Positions 62,102 to 64,000 of a stretch of DNA of 64,000 nt are shown here, piece by piece. The notes below the pieces were generated by a model. That model had not been told where the DNA came from. It did no database searches and saw nothing but the letters and a program-made list of their open reading frames with translations. The stretch is taken from positions 3,397,501-3,461,500 of the forward strand of contig JAMXDE010000004.1 of the NCBI GenBank assembly GCA_026770025.1, given 5' to 3'. The DNA comes from Craspedostauros australis (taxonomy: Eukaryota > Bacillariophyta > Bacillariophyceae > Mastogloiales > Achnanthaceae). Both the position numbers and the translations under genes were made by a program. Each line of letters opens with the position of its first letter. The stretch's first letter is position 1.

Positions 62102-62353
62102 GGTGGTTGAGGGAGTGCAGCATTGAGCGCAGTACATGCTGCGCTTCCGTCTCTCACAGAATCCGTTGCAACAATCCTATGCCAGTCATAGTGGAGCAAT
62201 GCATACACTTGCGTGCATGGCCAATATAATGATGATTTCGCATACACATACAAACACACACGAACACAACAAATCCGGTGCAAACCTCAACATTTCAAAA
62301 TCATAGAATAATTACGGACGTACTCCCATGACATTACTTTAGACCGCGTTTGC

Positions 62354-63760
62354 TTACTTCTTCTCCCTGGTGGACTTTCTGCTGCGCTTGGAACGCGACG
62401 AGGAAGTGCCCTCGACAGAGCGATCGCGCTTGCCCTTCTTGGATTTGGAAGAGGAACGCCGGCTCCTGGACTTGGAGGATCGGATGGTGGGTGGGGCTTC
62501 CGGACTTTCATCTTGTGGTGACTGGATTTGTTCTGTTGCGTCCTCCTCTTCCTTCATGAGTTTCGCTGCCTTGGCCGCTGCGGCCTTGGTGGGCGCCTTC
62601 TTCGCTGGACCCTTGGGCGCGGCCGTTTTTGGTGAGGCAGGCTTCCTCGTTGGGCTCTTGGGTGGAGCCGTTGCGTCGTCCTCCGACTTCGTGGTCTTTT
62701 TGCGGGTGCGCTTGGTGAACTCGCGGAACTGGTCGTTGGCGCGGTGGATGACGGCAAGGCCAGCCTCGATCTCACTCTCGCCGTACTCGGCGTTGACGTC
62801 GATGACCATGTCTTCTTCTTGGAGCTGATCGAGGAGGGCCTTCTCGAGGAGGATGAGCTCCAGCGAGTTGAAGACGATGTCGGACACACCTTCCTCTTCC
62901 GTCACCACGACATCGGTGGTTCCGAAGCGCGCGCCGCTCCATGTCGCATGCACTTCGGCTTCGAACTGGGCGTTGGAGATGGCCTCCTTGAATGCGTTGG
63001 GGTCGCTGGGTGCGTTCGTGTTGATCTGCAGCACTCTCTTGTGAGTGGCTTCCGTCGGACCAAACAGAGTCAGCTTGTTGTGCAGACACAGGCAGGAGTC
63101 TGGCTTGGTGTTCGACGTGTCCTGACTCTGGAATCGCAGATGGTCCCAAATGAGATCCGTTGGCGTCAAAACACCTCGCGCTGCCAGCTTGACTTCGTCA
63201 TCGCCGGATGTGCAGGAGCTGGTCGACAGACCCACGGGAACGCGGGTGATATCGGCGAACTTGACCGGGATGGTGCCGACCGCCTCATCCATCAGGACCA
63301 AGGTTTCGTATCCCGCGCCGTACGTGAGGATGGCAACGTTCTTGTCGCCGATGCATCGGCGCAGGAGCTTGATGAGCCAATCGGGGTTGGATTCCACAAC
63401 GGATCTAGTCCATTCGCCGACAGTCAGCGGTTGGTTGGTGTCGGCGGTTCTGCGGGGGACGGTGCACTTGGTGACGTGGACGCTGTTGAGGGATTTGGTC
63501 TTGAAGGGCGCCACCTTCACAGTTGCCACCATTGGGTAGGCGTATGGTTCGGGTGCCGACTGCTCTGGGATGGTGGCGGCCGGCATTGTGATGAGAGCAG
63601 CATGGTTGTTGGCCGGAGGCACGGGGACGACGACGGAACTGGTCTTCTTGTCATTGCCATTGTCCTTGCCATTGGTTGTGCCGTTGCTCTTGCTCTTGCC
63701 CTTGCCGTTGGGCTTGCTTGGGCTGCTTGGAGCCGAGATCTTTTTGCTAGCTGTCATCAT
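62354..63760 (-). CDS. Hypothetical protein with a histone-H1-like basic tail
   Basis: A single-exon gene for 468 residues. Residues 1-45 are Lys/Ser/Asn/Gly-rich. A globular middle (about 75-345) has patches such as VGEWTRSVVESNPDWLIKLL, NVAILTYGAGYETLVLMDEA, GVLTPTDLIWDHLRFQS and VSDIVFNSLELILLEKALLD; I recognise no family. From about 350 the protein becomes Lys/Ala/Pro-rich with KSPTRKPASPKTAAPKG and then Arg/Ser-rich runs (SKSRSRRSSSKSKKGKRDR), like the tail of linker histones or RS-type nuclear proteins. Nuclear, nucleic-acid-associated function is the simplest inference. No signal peptide. The frame is intact, and the antisense strand is also largely open, which reflects codon bias. Confidence 0.68.
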   Translation of the reverse strand: MMTASKKISAPSSPSKPNGKGKSKSNGTTNGKDNGNDKKTSSVVVPVPPANNHAALITMPAATIPEQSAPEPYAYPMVATVKVAPFKTKSLNSVHVTKCTVPRRTADTNQPLTVGEWTRSVVESNPDWLIKLLRRCIGDKNVAILTYGAGYETLVLMDEAVGTIPVKFADITRVPVGLSTSSCTSGDDEVKLAARGVLTPTDLIWDHLRFQSQDTSNTKPDSCLCLHNKLTLFGPTEATHKRVLQINTNAPSDPNAFKEAISNAQFEAEVHATWSGARFGTTDVVVTEEEGVSDIVFNSLELILLEKALLDQLQEEDMVIDVNAEYGESEIEAGLAVIHRANDQFREFTKRTRKKTTKSEDDATAPPKSPTRKPASPKTAAPKGPAKKAPTKAAAAKAAKLMKEEEDATEQIQSPQDESPEAPPTIRSSKSRSRRSSSKSKKGKRDRSVEGTSSSRSKRSRKSTREKK

Positions 63761-64000
63761 GCCTTCTTGCTTCTCTTTGCTTCTAACTTGCCTTGTTTTG
63801 GATGATGCAATGGATGATGTGTGTGTGTGTGTGTTCGTGAGGGCAATGGATGATACCCGGAGGATGCTTTGCCTCGATGGCTTTCAAATTGTGAGCAACT
63901 GGATGATGTGGGCTGTTTGGATTGACCGACTCGATGTGGTTGACTTTGCCCTTTGGGACGACCAGTGGCTGCCAAAACTGTTTTTTGCTGCTTCTGTTGT
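63761..64000. other. Upstream region at the window edge
   Basis: Probable promoter and 5' UTR of the basic-tailed gene, with a (TG)n run at 63816-63832. No gene seen. Confidence 0.4.
63814..63834. repeat. (TG)n microsatellite
   Basis: A short uninterrupted TG dinucleotide run. Confidence 0.85.

Noticed and set aside
62744-63805. A 353-codon plus-strand frame opposite the basic-tailed gene
   Set aside because: Antisense openness from codon bias; no true domain, and the minus-strand frame has the better composition and start.
1-64000. tRNA, rRNA, CRISPR or bacterial operon features
   Set aside because: No tRNA B-box with matching arms, rRNA-like block or spaced direct-repeat array was seen by eye. 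Introns, targeting leaders and spacing are eukaryotic. A tRNAscan and Rfam search would settle small RNAs.

Overview
This is nuclear DNA from a eukaryote, almost certainly a diatom (stramenopile with a secondary red plastid). The evidence is: a diatom-type cyclin (16375-17403); two proteins with signal peptides ending in an ASAF-like plastid-import motif (22197-22667 and the riboflavin synthase at 31470-32474); a DUF6824 protein (38860-40013); a two-transmembrane nucleotide cyclase-phosphodiesterase fusion; and Ty1/Copia elements of the kind common in diatoms. Genes are compact, with zero to two introns of about 50-310 bp and GT-AG ends. Intergenic DNA is rich in GA, TG, CAA and CAT-type simple repeats. 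No tRNA, rRNA or CRISPR array was recognised by eye.

Layout. 1-14.3 kb: an Rlp7-type ribosome-assembly factor (+), a 1664-residue cyclase-PDE receptor (-), a weak hypothetical (-), a seven-ankyrin-repeat protein (-) and a CRAL-TRIO protein (+). 14.3-22 kb: the diatom cyclin (+), two weak small-gene candidates (-) and a secreted five-ShKT-domain protein (-). 22-32.5 kb: a small plastid membrane protein (+), NADH-cytochrome b5 reductase (-), a secreted protein carrying only the 5'-nucleotidase C-terminal domain (-), a 1291-residue four-domain RNA-repair-like protein (+) and plastid-targeted riboflavin synthase (-). 32.5-43 kb: an LCMT-like methyltransferase (+), a charged low-complexity protein (-), an organellar PPR-like protein (+), the DUF6824 protein (+) and a bacterial-type L-lactate permease (-), followed by a 51-residue candidate (-). 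44945-57883: two almost identical Copia elements in tandem, sharing a central LTR. 57.9-64 kb: a 66-residue membrane protein (-), a 445-residue secretory-route protein of unknown function (-), a secreted coiled-coil protein (+) and a basic-tailed protein of unknown function (-).

The genes do not form one pathway; they read as an ordinary diatom chromosome segment. The most notable item is the protein at 27431-31306. It joins an MJ1316/DUF504 RNA-end recognition domain, an endonuclease/exonuclease/phosphatase domain, a 2H phosphoesterase and a poly(A)-polymerase-type nucleotidyltransferase, so it looks like a single-chain RNA end-processing and repair machine. Second is the ShKT gene, whose two introns interrupt the same cysteine codon of successive repeats. 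Third is the tandem LTR-internal-LTR-internal-LTR Copia array, which looks very young.

Splice sites given below were read by eye from GT-AG signals and preserved reading frames or domain continuity; there is no transcript evidence.
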